Below, piece after piece: positions 25,709-33,508 of a stretch of DNA of 64,000 nucleotides. A program made the translations under genes and the position numbers. How positions within the stretch are numbered: position 1 is the stretch's first letter; every line of letters starts with the position of its first letter. This DNA is from JAENVT01 sp040006755 (GTDB lineage Bacteria; Actinomycetota; Acidimicrobiia; Acidimicrobiales; Ilumatobacteraceae), in assembly GCA_040006755.1 (NCBI GenBank), contig JBDTWJ010000001.1:1-64000 (forward strand), read 5' to 3'. The notes below the pieces were generated by a model. The model did not search any database. It saw only the letters and a list, made by a program, of their open reading frames with translations, and had not been told where the DNA came from.

Positions 25709-26391
25709 GACGACCGCGCGGAATACCCGACGCCGCGCACGGTGTGGATCAGTTTGGACTCGCCCGGTGGCTCGAGCTTGCGTCGCAGATACGAGATGTA
25801 CACAGCGAGGTTCTTGCTGTCGGGACCGAAGTCGTACCCCCAAATGCGATCGTAGATGGTGGAGTGGTCGAGCACGATGCCTTGGTTGCGCAACAGGAGC
25901 TCCAGGAGATCGAACTCCGTCTTCGACAGGTCGATCTCGCGCTCGCCGCGCCACACACGCCGCGAGGTGGGGTCGAGACGCAGATCGACGAGTTGCACCG
26001 CGTCAGTCTCTGACTCATCGTCCGACTTGGTGCGCCTCAACAGGGCCCGCAATCGAGCGAGCAACTCGTCGAGGTCGAAGGGCTTGGCAAGGTAGTCGTC
26101 CGCTCCCGCGTCGAGGCCGGCGACGCGGTCGGGGGTTTCCGTGCGAGCCGTCAACATCAGGATCGGCAACCGGTTCCGCTCGGCGCGGAGAACGCGGCAA
26201 ACCGTCAGTCCGTCGATGTTCGGCATCATCACATCGAGGATGGCCACATCTGGTTGGGTCGATTCGATGAGCGACAACGCCGTGTTGCCGTCGTTGGCTT
26301 GCACGACGACGTAGCCCTCGAGACCGAGGGCTCTGGTCAAGGCATCGCGGATGGCCCGATCGTCGTCGGCTACCAGTACTCGGGCGCTCAT
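25705..26391 (-). CDS. OmpR-family response regulator (MprA-like)
   Basis: 228 residues. The receiver domain has the acidic pocket VADDD, phosphoacceptor D53 in AILDVMMPNIDG, and the conserved lysine in DYLAKPFDLDEL. The C-terminal winged-helix domain ends RRKLEPPGESKLIHTVRGVGYSAR. It is the partner of the overlapping histidine kinase. A gene for a secreted protein lies 62 bases upstream on the same strand. Confidence 0.94.
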   Translation of the reverse strand: MSARVLVADDDRAIRDALTRALGLEGYVVVQANDGNTALSLIESTQPDVAILDVMMPNIDGLTVCRVLRAERNRLPILMLTARTETPDRVAGLDAGADDYLAKPFDLDELLARLRALLRRTKSDDESETDAVQLVDLRLDPTSRRVWRGEREIDLSKTEFDLLELLLRNQGIVLDHSTIYDRIWGYDFGPDSKNLAVYISYLRRKLEPPGESKLIHTVRGVGYSARSS

Positions 26392-26453
26392 GATCACTCA
26401 TTCTGACCGGCCGGGATGACGAGGGAGGAAGTCATCCCGGCCTGGCCGAGAAT

Positions 26454-27182
26454 TCAGTTGCCGGCGGTCGTGGGGGTCGTGTCAGCAGTGGGGGTGTCAG
26501 CAGTGTCGACGGGATCGTCGTCGGCGTCATTGTCGTGATGCCGTCCACCGAAACCAGGACCACCGGCCGGAGTGTTGTTGACGAACTCCGTCACACGGGT
26601 CGTGAGGTCGGCCAACCGCTGGTCGGCCTCCGCCTGGGTGAGCTTGCCAGCAGCGACTGCCTCGTTGATCCGCGTCGTGGACTCGGCGACGATCGCGTCG
26701 ATCACGTCCTGTGCGGTCTTGCCGTTGCTGACGGCCAGCTCTGCAATTGTCTGCCCGCCTTGCAGCGCTGTGCGCACGTCGTCAGCGGTGATGCCGAGCG
26801 TGGTGGCGACGACATCGAGACCCGGGCCGGGTCTACGATGATCACCAAGGCGACCGGGGCCACGATGGCCGCCCATCGGACCGGCAGCAACGAGTGCGGC
26901 GATGATCTTGTCGGCCTGTGCCTGGGTGATGGTGCCGTCGTCGATCAGTGGTTGCAGCACCGTCTGCAACCGCGTCGTCGCACCGGCCGCATCGGTCGCG
27001 GCGCCGGTGTCGGTAACAGCGGGGTCGGCGGCTGTCGTGGACGTCGTCGAATCGTCCACCGCCGCGACGGCTGAAATGGCTGACGAGGCCCCGGCAGAGC
27101 CCGACATCTCGAGGATGTAACCAGCGCCTGCCCCAGCGACCAAACCGATCGCCAGGCCCGTTCCTGCAAGCTTCTTCTTCAT
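26454..27182 (-). CDS. Secreted/anchored protein with helical repeats, upstream of the two-component genes
   Basis: 242 residues from ATG 27182. An N-terminal hydrophobic segment (LAGTGLAIGLVAGAGAGYIL) acts as signal or anchor. Two related helical motifs follow (ITQAQADKIIAAL and LTQAEADQRLADL), with a segment between them resembling ITADDVRTALQGGQTIAELA. Low-complexity Asp/Thr-rich ends flank the folded part. I do not recognise a characterised family. Location right before an MprAB-like pair suggests it is a target of, or an input to, that system. Confidence 0.7.
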   Translation of the reverse strand: MKKKLAGTGLAIGLVAGAGAGYILEMSGSAGASSAISAVAAVDDSTTSTTAADPAVTDTGAATDAAGATTRLQTVLQPLIDDGTITQAQADKIIAALVAAGPMGGHRGPGRLGDHRRPGPGLDVVATTLGITADDVRTALQGGQTIAELAVSNGKTAQDVIDAIVAESTTRINEAVAAGKLTQAEADQRLADLTTRVTEFVNNTPAGGPGFGGRHHDNDADDDPVDTADTPTADTTPTTAGN

Positions 27183-27278
27183 TCGTGTCTCCAATTCAGT
27201 AGGGGTTGACGTGGTGCATCATCAACCAAGCAGGTGAGGTGACTACCCAAGCTGAGTTAAAGGCAGGTGAGAAAGGAC

Positions 27279-28673
27279 TCACGGCTGGTCGAACGCATCG
27301 ATCAGCGACAGCAGCGCCTGCTCGACCACCTCCGACAAGGCCGGATGGATCCACACCTGGCCATTGGCCATCTGATCGACGGTGTTGCCGAGATGCATCC
27401 CCTGCACCAAGAGCTGCACCAGGAGCGAGGCCTGGTATCCGATCACGTGGGCTCCGAGCAGCATGCGCGTGGCGGGATCGCCGATGAGCTTGCAAAATCC
27501 GGCGTCGTCCTCCAACGCCCAGCCGTACGCGGCACTGCCGTACGCCTGGCGGATCACCGAAATCGGAATGCCGAGCTCGATGGCAGCCGTCTCGGTCAAC
27601 CCTACGGTGCCGATCTGCGGGCTGCCGAAAACGGCATGCGGTGCAGGGCGGTGGTCGAATTCGCGCAGGTCATCGGGATGAAGAAGGTTGTGCTGGATCA
27701 CCTTCGCTTCGCCGTTGGCCATGTGCTTCAGCTGGTAGCGCCCGTTGACGTCGCCGAGCGCCCATACCCCGTCAGCGCTCGTTCGGCCGTACTCGTCGAC
27801 GATGACCCGGCCATCGATGCCGATCTCGACACCGCCCGCTTCAGCGGTGATGTCGTCGCCGTTCGGCGTCCGGCCAGCAGCAACCAGCAACGTGTCGCCC
27901 TCCACGACGATGTGGTTGTCGCCGTCGGTCGACAGGCGCACAGCAATGCCTTCCGCCGTCATGTACGCCCGCTCGACGTGAGCGCCGAGAAACAACTCGA
28001 AGCGGTCGCCGGCCAACTCGGTGTAGCGCTGCGAGATCTCATGGTCCTGCATGCGCAGCATTCGGTGGCTGCGGTTGACGATCGTGACGCGAGAGCCCAG
28101 GGATGCGAAGACGTGACCGAGCTCGGCAGCGATGAAACCTCCGCCGAGCACGACGAGATGCTTCGGCTGGTGTGCGATTCTCAGGATGGTGTCGCTGGTG
28201 TGGTACGGGACGTCGTGGATGCCGTGGATGTCTGGGATGAACGATCGCGCACCGTTTGCCAGCACGATGCGGTCGCCGGTGATGGTGTCACCGTTCACCT
28301 CTAAGGTGCGCTCGCCGACGAAATTGGCGTCGCCTTGGTAGACGCTCACGTGGGGAAGGCTCAATCTGTAGAGACGACCATCCTCTGCGATCGGATCGAT
28401 CCTGTTGAACACGCGCCGTACGATCGCCGGCCAATCTGCTGATTCGAATCTGGTCGCCACGCCGTACTTCGTGCTGTTGTCGTGGGCGGCGGACTCCGCA
28501 ACATCGGCGGCATAGACCTGCATCTTCGACGGGATGCAGCCGCGATTCAGACATGTGCCACCGAAGGTCCACCGTTCGACAATCGCGATTTTCCAGCCGG
28601 CCATCTCGTCGTTGATCACCGAGTTACCGGAGCCGGTGCCGACGATGATCAGGTCGTAGTTTTCCGTGGTCAC
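27279..28673 (-). CDS. mtr: Mycothione reductase
   Basis: 464-residue flavoprotein disulfide reductase that restores mycothiol from its disulfide using NADPH. The redox pair is C41/C46 in GGTCLNRGCIPSK; the NAD(P) site is VVLGGGFIAAELGHVFASLG; the C-terminal catalytic His-Glu is in WIHPALSEVVEQALL, the form seen in mycothione reductases rather than lipoamide dehydrogenases. GTG 28673 begins VTTENYDLIIVG. This gene is strong evidence for a mycothiol-producing actinobacterium. It is divergent from the next gene with 38 bases between them. Confidence 0.88.
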   Translation of the reverse strand: MTTENYDLIIVGTGSGNSVINDEMAGWKIAIVERWTFGGTCLNRGCIPSKMQVYAADVAESAAHDNSTKYGVATRFESADWPAIVRRVFNRIDPIAEDGRLYRLSLPHVSVYQGDANFVGERTLEVNGDTITGDRIVLANGARSFIPDIHGIHDVPYHTSDTILRIAHQPKHLVVLGGGFIAAELGHVFASLGSRVTIVNRSHRMLRMQDHEISQRYTELAGDRFELFLGAHVERAYMTAEGIAVRLSTDGDNHIVVEGDTLLVAAGRTPNGDDITAEAGGVEIGIDGRVIVDEYGRTSADGVWALGDVNGRYQLKHMANGEAKVIQHNLLHPDDLREFDHRPAPHAVFGSPQIGTVGLTETAAIELGIPISVIRQAYGSAAYGWALEDDAGFCKLIGDPATRMLLGAHVIGYQASLLVQLLVQGMHLGNTVDQMANGQVWIHPALSEVVEQALLSLIDAFDQP

Positions 28674-28711
28674 GGCATCAGCCTTGCAGCTTGTGCTGGC
28701 AGAATTGAGGT

Positions 28712-29818
28712 GTGACCGCAATCGATCAGATCCGACCGACCGACTCGTGCCTGCATGTCACGTGGGACGATGGGGTCGAGAGTTGGTACCCCTGGCTGTG
28801 GCTGCGCGACCACGCCCACGACGACAAGACGATCCATCCCGTCACCCAACAGCGGCAACTCGACACGGCGACATTGCCGGCCGACCTGCGCGCGTCGTCG
28901 GCTACCACCGACAACCGGGTCGCGCGTATCCATTGGCAGGGAAACAGGGAGGTGTCAGAGGTTCCGATCGACTTCCTCCATCGCTTCCGGTCGCCAATGC
29001 CGGCTCGCATCGCGCCACTACCCCGACCCGTGTTGTGGGACTGTGCCACGATCGCCGATGCTTCGCTGGAGGTCGACTACGAGGTCGTCATGAGCAGCGA
29101 CGAAGGCGTGCGCCAATGGATGTCGATCATCGCGGCGTACGGGTTCGCCTTGGTCACGGGGACTCCCGCAACAGCCGGTGCCACAGAGGGCCTCATCCGC
29201 CGCGTCGGATATGTGCGCGAGACGATCTTCGGTGGCTTCTGGCAATTCACCGATGACTTCTCGAAAGCGGATCTCGCGTACACCACGACGCATCTCTCGT
29301 CGCACACCGACGGCACATACAGCCACGACGCGCCGGGTTTGCAGATGTTGCATTGCCTACACTTCGAGGGCTCTGGTGGCGAGTCGACGTTGGTCGACGG
29401 ATTCAAGATCGCAGAGGTGCTCCGCACTACAGAACCCGAGTTGTTCGAGGTGCTGTCGACCGTCGCGATTCCCGGCCAATACATCGGCGATGGTTCGCAT
29501 CTCATGTCGGCGCGACCTGTGTTCCGCCACGATCACAACGGCAGCCTGGTGCAGGTGTCGTACAACAACTCCGACCGAGCGCCTTTCCTGCTGCCCCCCG
29601 ACGACATGGCACGTCTCTATTCCGCGTTGCGAGTGTTCGACCAATTGGCCAACGATCCAGTGATGCAGTGGAGTCAGGTACTACGACCCGGCAACGCATT
29701 GCTGTTCGACAACTGGCGCGCGCTGCACGGCCGGCACGCGTACGAGGGCCAGCGCACGATGTGCGGCGCCTACCTCAATCACGAGGATTTCGAGAGCCGG
29801 TTGCGGACGGCCGGTTGA
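28712..29818 (+). CDS. Gamma-butyrobetaine hydroxylase-like 2OG dioxygenase
   Basis: 368 residues with the two-part architecture of butyrobetaine/trimethyllysine hydroxylases. An N-terminal DUF971-like domain (LHVTWDDGVESWYPWLWLRDHAHD) is followed by a TauD/TfdA fold. Iron ligands H198 and D200 are in SSHTDGTY and H339 is in WRALHGRHAY. Expected to hydroxylate a betaine or trimethylammonium compound, as in carnitine metabolism. No carnitine genes are adjacent, so the substrate stays open. GTG start. Confidence 0.87.
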   Translation: MTAIDQIRPTDSCLHVTWDDGVESWYPWLWLRDHAHDDKTIHPVTQQRQLDTATLPADLRASSATTDNRVARIHWQGNREVSEVPIDFLHRFRSPMPARIAPLPRPVLWDCATIADASLEVDYEVVMSSDEGVRQWMSIIAAYGFALVTGTPATAGATEGLIRRVGYVRETIFGGFWQFTDDFSKADLAYTTTHLSSHTDGTYSHDAPGLQMLHCLHFEGSGGESTLVDGFKIAEVLRTTEPELFEVLSTVAIPGQYIGDGSHLMSARPVFRHDHNGSLVQVSYNNSDRAPFLLPPDDMARLYSALRVFDQLANDPVMQWSQVLRPGNALLFDNWRALHGRHAYEGQRTMCGAYLNHEDFESRLRTAG

Positions 29819-29826
29819 GCGACACC

Positions 29827-30501
29827 GTGAGCGACACCAACTGCATCCCGAACGGCGGCACCGAGGAGATCACCGACGGCGACGTCACGTGGGTGTTCGA
29901 TCGCGCCTTCCTCACATCCAACTGGACGTGCATCTGGGGTCGCGGCTGCAAGGGCATCCTCGACGTACCCGCGGAGGAGCTCAACCAGGGTTGCTGCTCG
30001 ATTGGCGCCGAACTAGCCGACGAGGAAGAGGCGATGACCATCTCGGCCCTCGCGGCAACGCTCGATGCCGATGTCTTCCAACACATCGACGCCATCGACG
30101 AGGACGACGTCTTCAGCGATGAGACGCGAACCAACACGAAGGTCGTCGATGGAGCCTGCATCTTCCTGAACCCTCCCGGTTTCGAAGGCGGCGAGGGCTG
30201 CACACTGCACCTTGCCGCGCTGCGCGTCGACGACTCTCCGACCGTGTGGAAGCCATCGGTGTGTTGGCAACTTCCGATCAAGGTCGATTGGGAAGAAGCG
30301 TCGAACGGCTCCGAGATCGCCCGGCTCCGCGGTTGGAAGCGTCACGATTGGGGCGACGACGGTGAGTCGATGCACTGGTGCTGCACCGAAGGACCGGAGG
30401 CATATATCGGTGATCGCATGGTCGTTGATTCGCTCGCGGAGGAACTGACCGCAGTCGTCGGCGAGCCTGTGTACGTCGAGTTGCGGCGACGGCTCCATTG
30501 A
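29827..30501 (+). CDS. Cysteine-rich uncharacterised protein
   Basis: 224 residues with ten cysteines, at about 6, 35, 41, 56, 57, 111, 125, 146, 185 and 186. Key stretches are TCIWGRGCKGIL, LNQGCCSIGAEL, ACIFLNPPGFEGGEGCTLH and HWCCTEGPEAYIG. The pattern recalls zinc/iron-binding cysteine-cluster proteins of the YkgJ/DUF3109 kind, but I cannot confirm the family. It starts eight bases after the hydroxylase gene, so the two are probably cotranscribed. Activity unknown. Confidence 0.72.
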   Translation: MSDTNCIPNGGTEEITDGDVTWVFDRAFLTSNWTCIWGRGCKGILDVPAEELNQGCCSIGAELADEEEAMTISALAATLDADVFQHIDAIDEDDVFSDETRTNTKVVDGACIFLNPPGFEGGEGCTLHLAALRVDDSPTVWKPSVCWQLPIKVDWEEASNGSEIARLRGWKRHDWGDDGESMHWCCTEGPEAYIGDRMVVDSLAEELTAVVGEPVYVELRRRLH

Positions 30502-30536
30502 CGTACGCCGCCCAACACGGCGAGCGACAACGTGAT

Positions 30537-31148
30537 CTACAACTCGTCGTTGCGTGTCGCTGTCACCAGCTGGCCTTCGAGCAGCGAGATACGTTGACCG
30601 AACGTGTGACCCGAATCGGTGAAACGCAGCGTGATCCCCGCGAGGTTGCCAATAGGGTCGTCGTCCAGACCGTGCAATCTTGCAAGACCACGGATGACAC
30701 CCCCGTGCGTGACGACCAGGAACGAACCTCCTGTGGTCGTCGCCCTGATCGTGTCGAATCCCTCGAGCACCCGAGCCAGCACCAGGTCGACATCCTCGAA
30801 CCCCTGGGGGCGACGACCATCGTCGAGCCACTTCGGCCAGCCTTTGTCGATCTCCGCCCGAGTGAGGCCCGACCACTCGCCGACGTCACGTTCGCGCAAC
30901 CGTTGGTCGACCATCACCGGACCGACGCCCACGTGTTGGGCGATGATCGCTGCTGTTTCGGCGGCACGAACCAGATCACTGGAGATGATGCCGTCCACGG
31001 CGCCGACTGCGAGCGCAGCGACCGCTGACTGCCGGCGACCGAGCTCCGACAGCGCCGGGTCGGCATGTCCCTGCCAACGACCGACCGCGTTCCATTCCGA
31101 TTGGCCGTGGCGAATCACAAGCAGGTCTGTGGCCAACATCGCATCCAT
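30537..31148 (-). CDS. Histidine phosphatase superfamily (phosphoglycerate mutase-like) protein
   Basis: 203 residues. The catalytic histidine is in LLVIRHGQSEWNAVGRWQG, the second histidine in FLVVTHGGVIRGL, and the acid is in RERDVGEWSG. Probably a phosphatase rather than a cofactor-dependent mutase. ATG 31148 is chosen (31139 possible). It lies 10 bases after the tyrosine autokinase gene on the same strand, so it may act with that polysaccharide system. Confidence 0.88.
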   Translation of the reverse strand: MDAMLATDLLVIRHGQSEWNAVGRWQGHADPALSELGRRQSAVAALAVGAVDGIISSDLVRAAETAAIIAQHVGVGPVMVDQRLRERDVGEWSGLTRAEIDKGWPKWLDDGRRPQGFEDVDLVLARVLEGFDTIRATTTGGSFLVVTHGGVIRGLARLHGLDDDPIGNLAGITLRFTDSGHTFGQRISLLEGQLVTATRNDEL

Positions 31149-31158
31149 AGACCCGTAG

Positions 31159-32688
31159 CTACCGCCGCCGCTTCGCACGCCCGGGCTGCACGTAGTCGTA
31201 CTCGCTCGTGACAACGCTGTCGACCTTGGCGCGGTTCAACACGATGCCCAACAGCGGTGCACCGACCCGTTCGAGTGTGGCGAGGCTGTCGCGCAGGTGG
31301 GCCAGTGACACGCGCTTCGCCTGGGCGACCAGCAGGACGCCGTCGACGTGTCGGGACAGCGCTGCCGCGTCGCTGACCGCCAGAAGGGGCGCTGAGTCGA
31401 TGATCACGTAATCGAAACGCCTCGAGAGTTCTTCGGCGAACGCATCCATGCGCCGACCGCCGAGCAACTCGCTGGGATTCGGGGGCACGGGCCCGCCGAC
31501 GATCACCCACAACTGATCGGTGATGCGCTGGATGGTGAGCTCCATCGGGTCGCCGGCAAGGTTGTTGGTGAGCCCATTGCTGCCGTCGATCGCGAACAAC
31601 CGATGGAGGTCGGGCTTGCGAAGGTCGGCGTCGACCAGCACCACATTGGCGCCGGTCTGGGCGAGCACGACCGCCAGGTTCGCGGCGGTCGTCGATTTGC
31701 CCTCGCCGGGCCTGGTGCTCGTCACCTGGATCGATCGTATCTTGCGTTCGATACCGAGGAATTGAAGATTGGTTCGGAGGTGTCGGTACGCCTCGACCGG
31801 TGGGCTCTCCGGAGCCGAGATCGCGATCGGCCGATTGTCGCGACTCGCCACGTTCGGGACCATGGCCAGTACTGGCACGTCGGCGCCGAGCCTCGCGAGA
31901 TCACTCGGCCTTCGCACCGAGTCGTCGAGGCCGCCGATGAGAAGTGCAGCACCGAGTCCCAACAGCAGACCAACGATGGCGGCCAGCGTGGCCGTGCGGA
32001 CAGGCGTCGGCTTGATCGGATTGATCGGCACCGCCGCTGGCCGCACAATTTCGGCATTGCCCGCAGACAGCGCGGCATCGACCTGCAGTTCGTCGATGCG
32101 CTGACGGAAGAGCGCCTGTTGGTCCACCAGGGCACCGCGGTCGGCCGCTGCTGTGGCATCGTCGTCGGTGGAGCTGGCGTCGATGCGTGTCTCGAGTTTG
32201 TCGATCTTGACCTGCAGTTCGCTGATCTTGCTCTGCAACTGCGAACTTGCCGCGACCATGCCGGCGATCATCCGCTCGCGTTTCACATCGATGTAGGCAC
32301 CGACGTATGCGTCGGCTAGTGCTGCTGCAGTTTCAGGATCCCCGCTTCGCACGCTGACTGTGATGACATCGGCGTCGGCGAATCCACTCCCGCTCACGGC
32401 TGGAGGCTCGTCCTCGAGTCCCAGGTTCTTGATCAAGCGCTTGTAGACCGCGTGGCCCTCGAGCACCGAGATCTCGTTCTGCACCAAACGGTCCGGGTTG
32501 CTGATTTGCTGGCTGCTTCCGAAGACCGACTCGCCGGGGAGCACGTGGACCAACATCTCGGCGTTCGCCTCGTAGATGTCCGACTGACGTGCCGACAGCG
32601 CGAGGGCCGGAGCTGCGGTCGCGAGGATGGCAAGGATGACGATCCAGGATCTGCGAGCGATGACGCGCCAGACGTCGCGCACGGTCAT
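31159..32688 (-). CDS. Polysaccharide co-polymerase / tyrosine autokinase (Wzz-BY-kinase fusion)
   Basis: 509 residues. The N-terminal Wzz-type chain-length domain has helices at about 13-31 and 233-252, with a coiled-coil-like stretch between (SSQLQSKISELQVKIDKLETRID). The cytoplasmic bacterial tyrosine kinase domain has Walker A STRPGEGKST (324-333), Walker A' LVDADLRKPD (351-360) and Walker B YVIIDSAPLL. The tail is short and holds only two tyrosines (SEYDYVQPG), fewer than most. Such proteins control polymer length and export of capsule or exopolysaccharide. It overlaps the LytR_C gene by four bases. Confidence 0.92.
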   Translation of the reverse strand: MTVRDVWRVIARRSWIVILAILATAAPALALSARQSDIYEANAEMLVHVLPGESVFGSSQQISNPDRLVQNEISVLEGHAVYKRLIKNLGLEDEPPAVSGSGFADADVITVSVRSGDPETAAALADAYVGAYIDVKRERMIAGMVAASSQLQSKISELQVKIDKLETRIDASSTDDDATAAADRGALVDQQALFRQRIDELQVDAALSAGNAEIVRPAAVPINPIKPTPVRTATLAAIVGLLLGLGAALLIGGLDDSVRRPSDLARLGADVPVLAMVPNVASRDNRPIAISAPESPPVEAYRHLRTNLQFLGIERKIRSIQVTSTRPGEGKSTTAANLAVVLAQTGANVVLVDADLRKPDLHRLFAIDGSNGLTNNLAGDPMELTIQRITDQLWVIVGGPVPPNPSELLGGRRMDAFAEELSRRFDYVIIDSAPLLAVSDAAALSRHVDGVLLVAQAKRVSLAHLRDSLATLERVGAPLLGIVLNRAKVDSVVTSEYDYVQPGRAKRRR

Positions 32689-33296
32689 CTCGGAGCGTCC
32701 GGACCGAGTACCACGATCACGTCACCCTGGTCATCGGAGGTGGTGATCGTCGGCGGGGCGGCGGTGGGGAACGCCGTGATGATGGCGCCGGGCACCAAGA
32801 TGTCGTTGGCGACGATTGCGGCCTCGTCGTCGAATCCAGCGCGGTAGTAGATGACTGTCGCGTCGACAGTGCGCGACGCATCGCCCTGAACAATGAGATA
32901 GCCGAGCGGCGACAACCGATCGGCCGTGATGGCGGCAAGTCGGAACCGACCATCACCGTTGGCGATCACCAGCCGGACCTGCTGGCGCGGCACTGGGCTT
33001 CTGACCGTCGTCGTGGTCGCTTCCTGAGCGGTGGTCGTCGTCGCCGCGTTCGTGGCCGAAGTCGGGGCTACGGATGTCGTGGACGACTCCGTGGTGGTGG
33101 ATGCGATGGGCGTCACCGACGGCTCCACGGTCGTCGTCGCGGCGGGTTCGTCGGATGTCGGCACGGAGTCGATCACGACGGTGATGGACGGGTCGAGTAC
33201 GAATTGGTCGCTCGGCACAGGGCGGCCGGCGATTGCCACGCCAGCGAGTCCGCCGACGACAATCACGGCGAGTGCGAACGGCCACGACTTGCGCAT
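32685..33296 (-). CDS. Membrane-anchored LytR_C domain protein
   Basis: 203 residues. An N-terminal hydrophobic segment (about 7-23) and a long Thr/Ser/Val/Ala-rich spacer lead to a C-terminal domain (VRLVIANGDGRFRLAAITADRLSPLGY ... VIYYRAGFDDEAAIVANDI) typical of LytR_C. That domain usually ends LytR-CpsA-Psr ligases; here it stands alone without the catalytic part. Coupled to the tyrosine autokinase gene (ATGA overlap), so it probably serves the same cell-surface polymer pathway. Confidence 0.82.
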   Translation of the reverse strand: MRKSWPFALAVIVVGGLAGVAIAGRPVPSDQFVLDPSITVVIDSVPTSDEPAATTTVEPSVTPIASTTTESSTTSVAPTSATNAATTTTAQEATTTTVRSPVPRQQVRLVIANGDGRFRLAAITADRLSPLGYLIVQGDASRTVDATVIYYRAGFDDEAAIVANDILVPGAIITAFPTAAPPTITTSDDQGDVIVVLGPDAPR

Positions 33297-33508
33297 GAGG
33301 CTGCAAGTTACCAGCGGACCTTCGACGCCGTCCGTGACGACCTCGAAGACTGCGGCACCGGTATCCTCTGGCGATCGCGAATGAGGGGCGAAGGTGGGCT
33401 GCCCGCACCGTCAATGCTTGGGTCGCGGCTGTTCGTCGGGTCGCGAGCCACCCGCGCGCGGCCGGCAATGTTTGGGTCGCGTGGATCGCCATCGCAGCGT
33501 CCGGAGGC

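Noticed and set aside
27195..27278. GGTTGA/TCAACC inverted pair upstream of the secreted protein gene
   Set aside because: Weak stem with a long loop and no other supporting signal.
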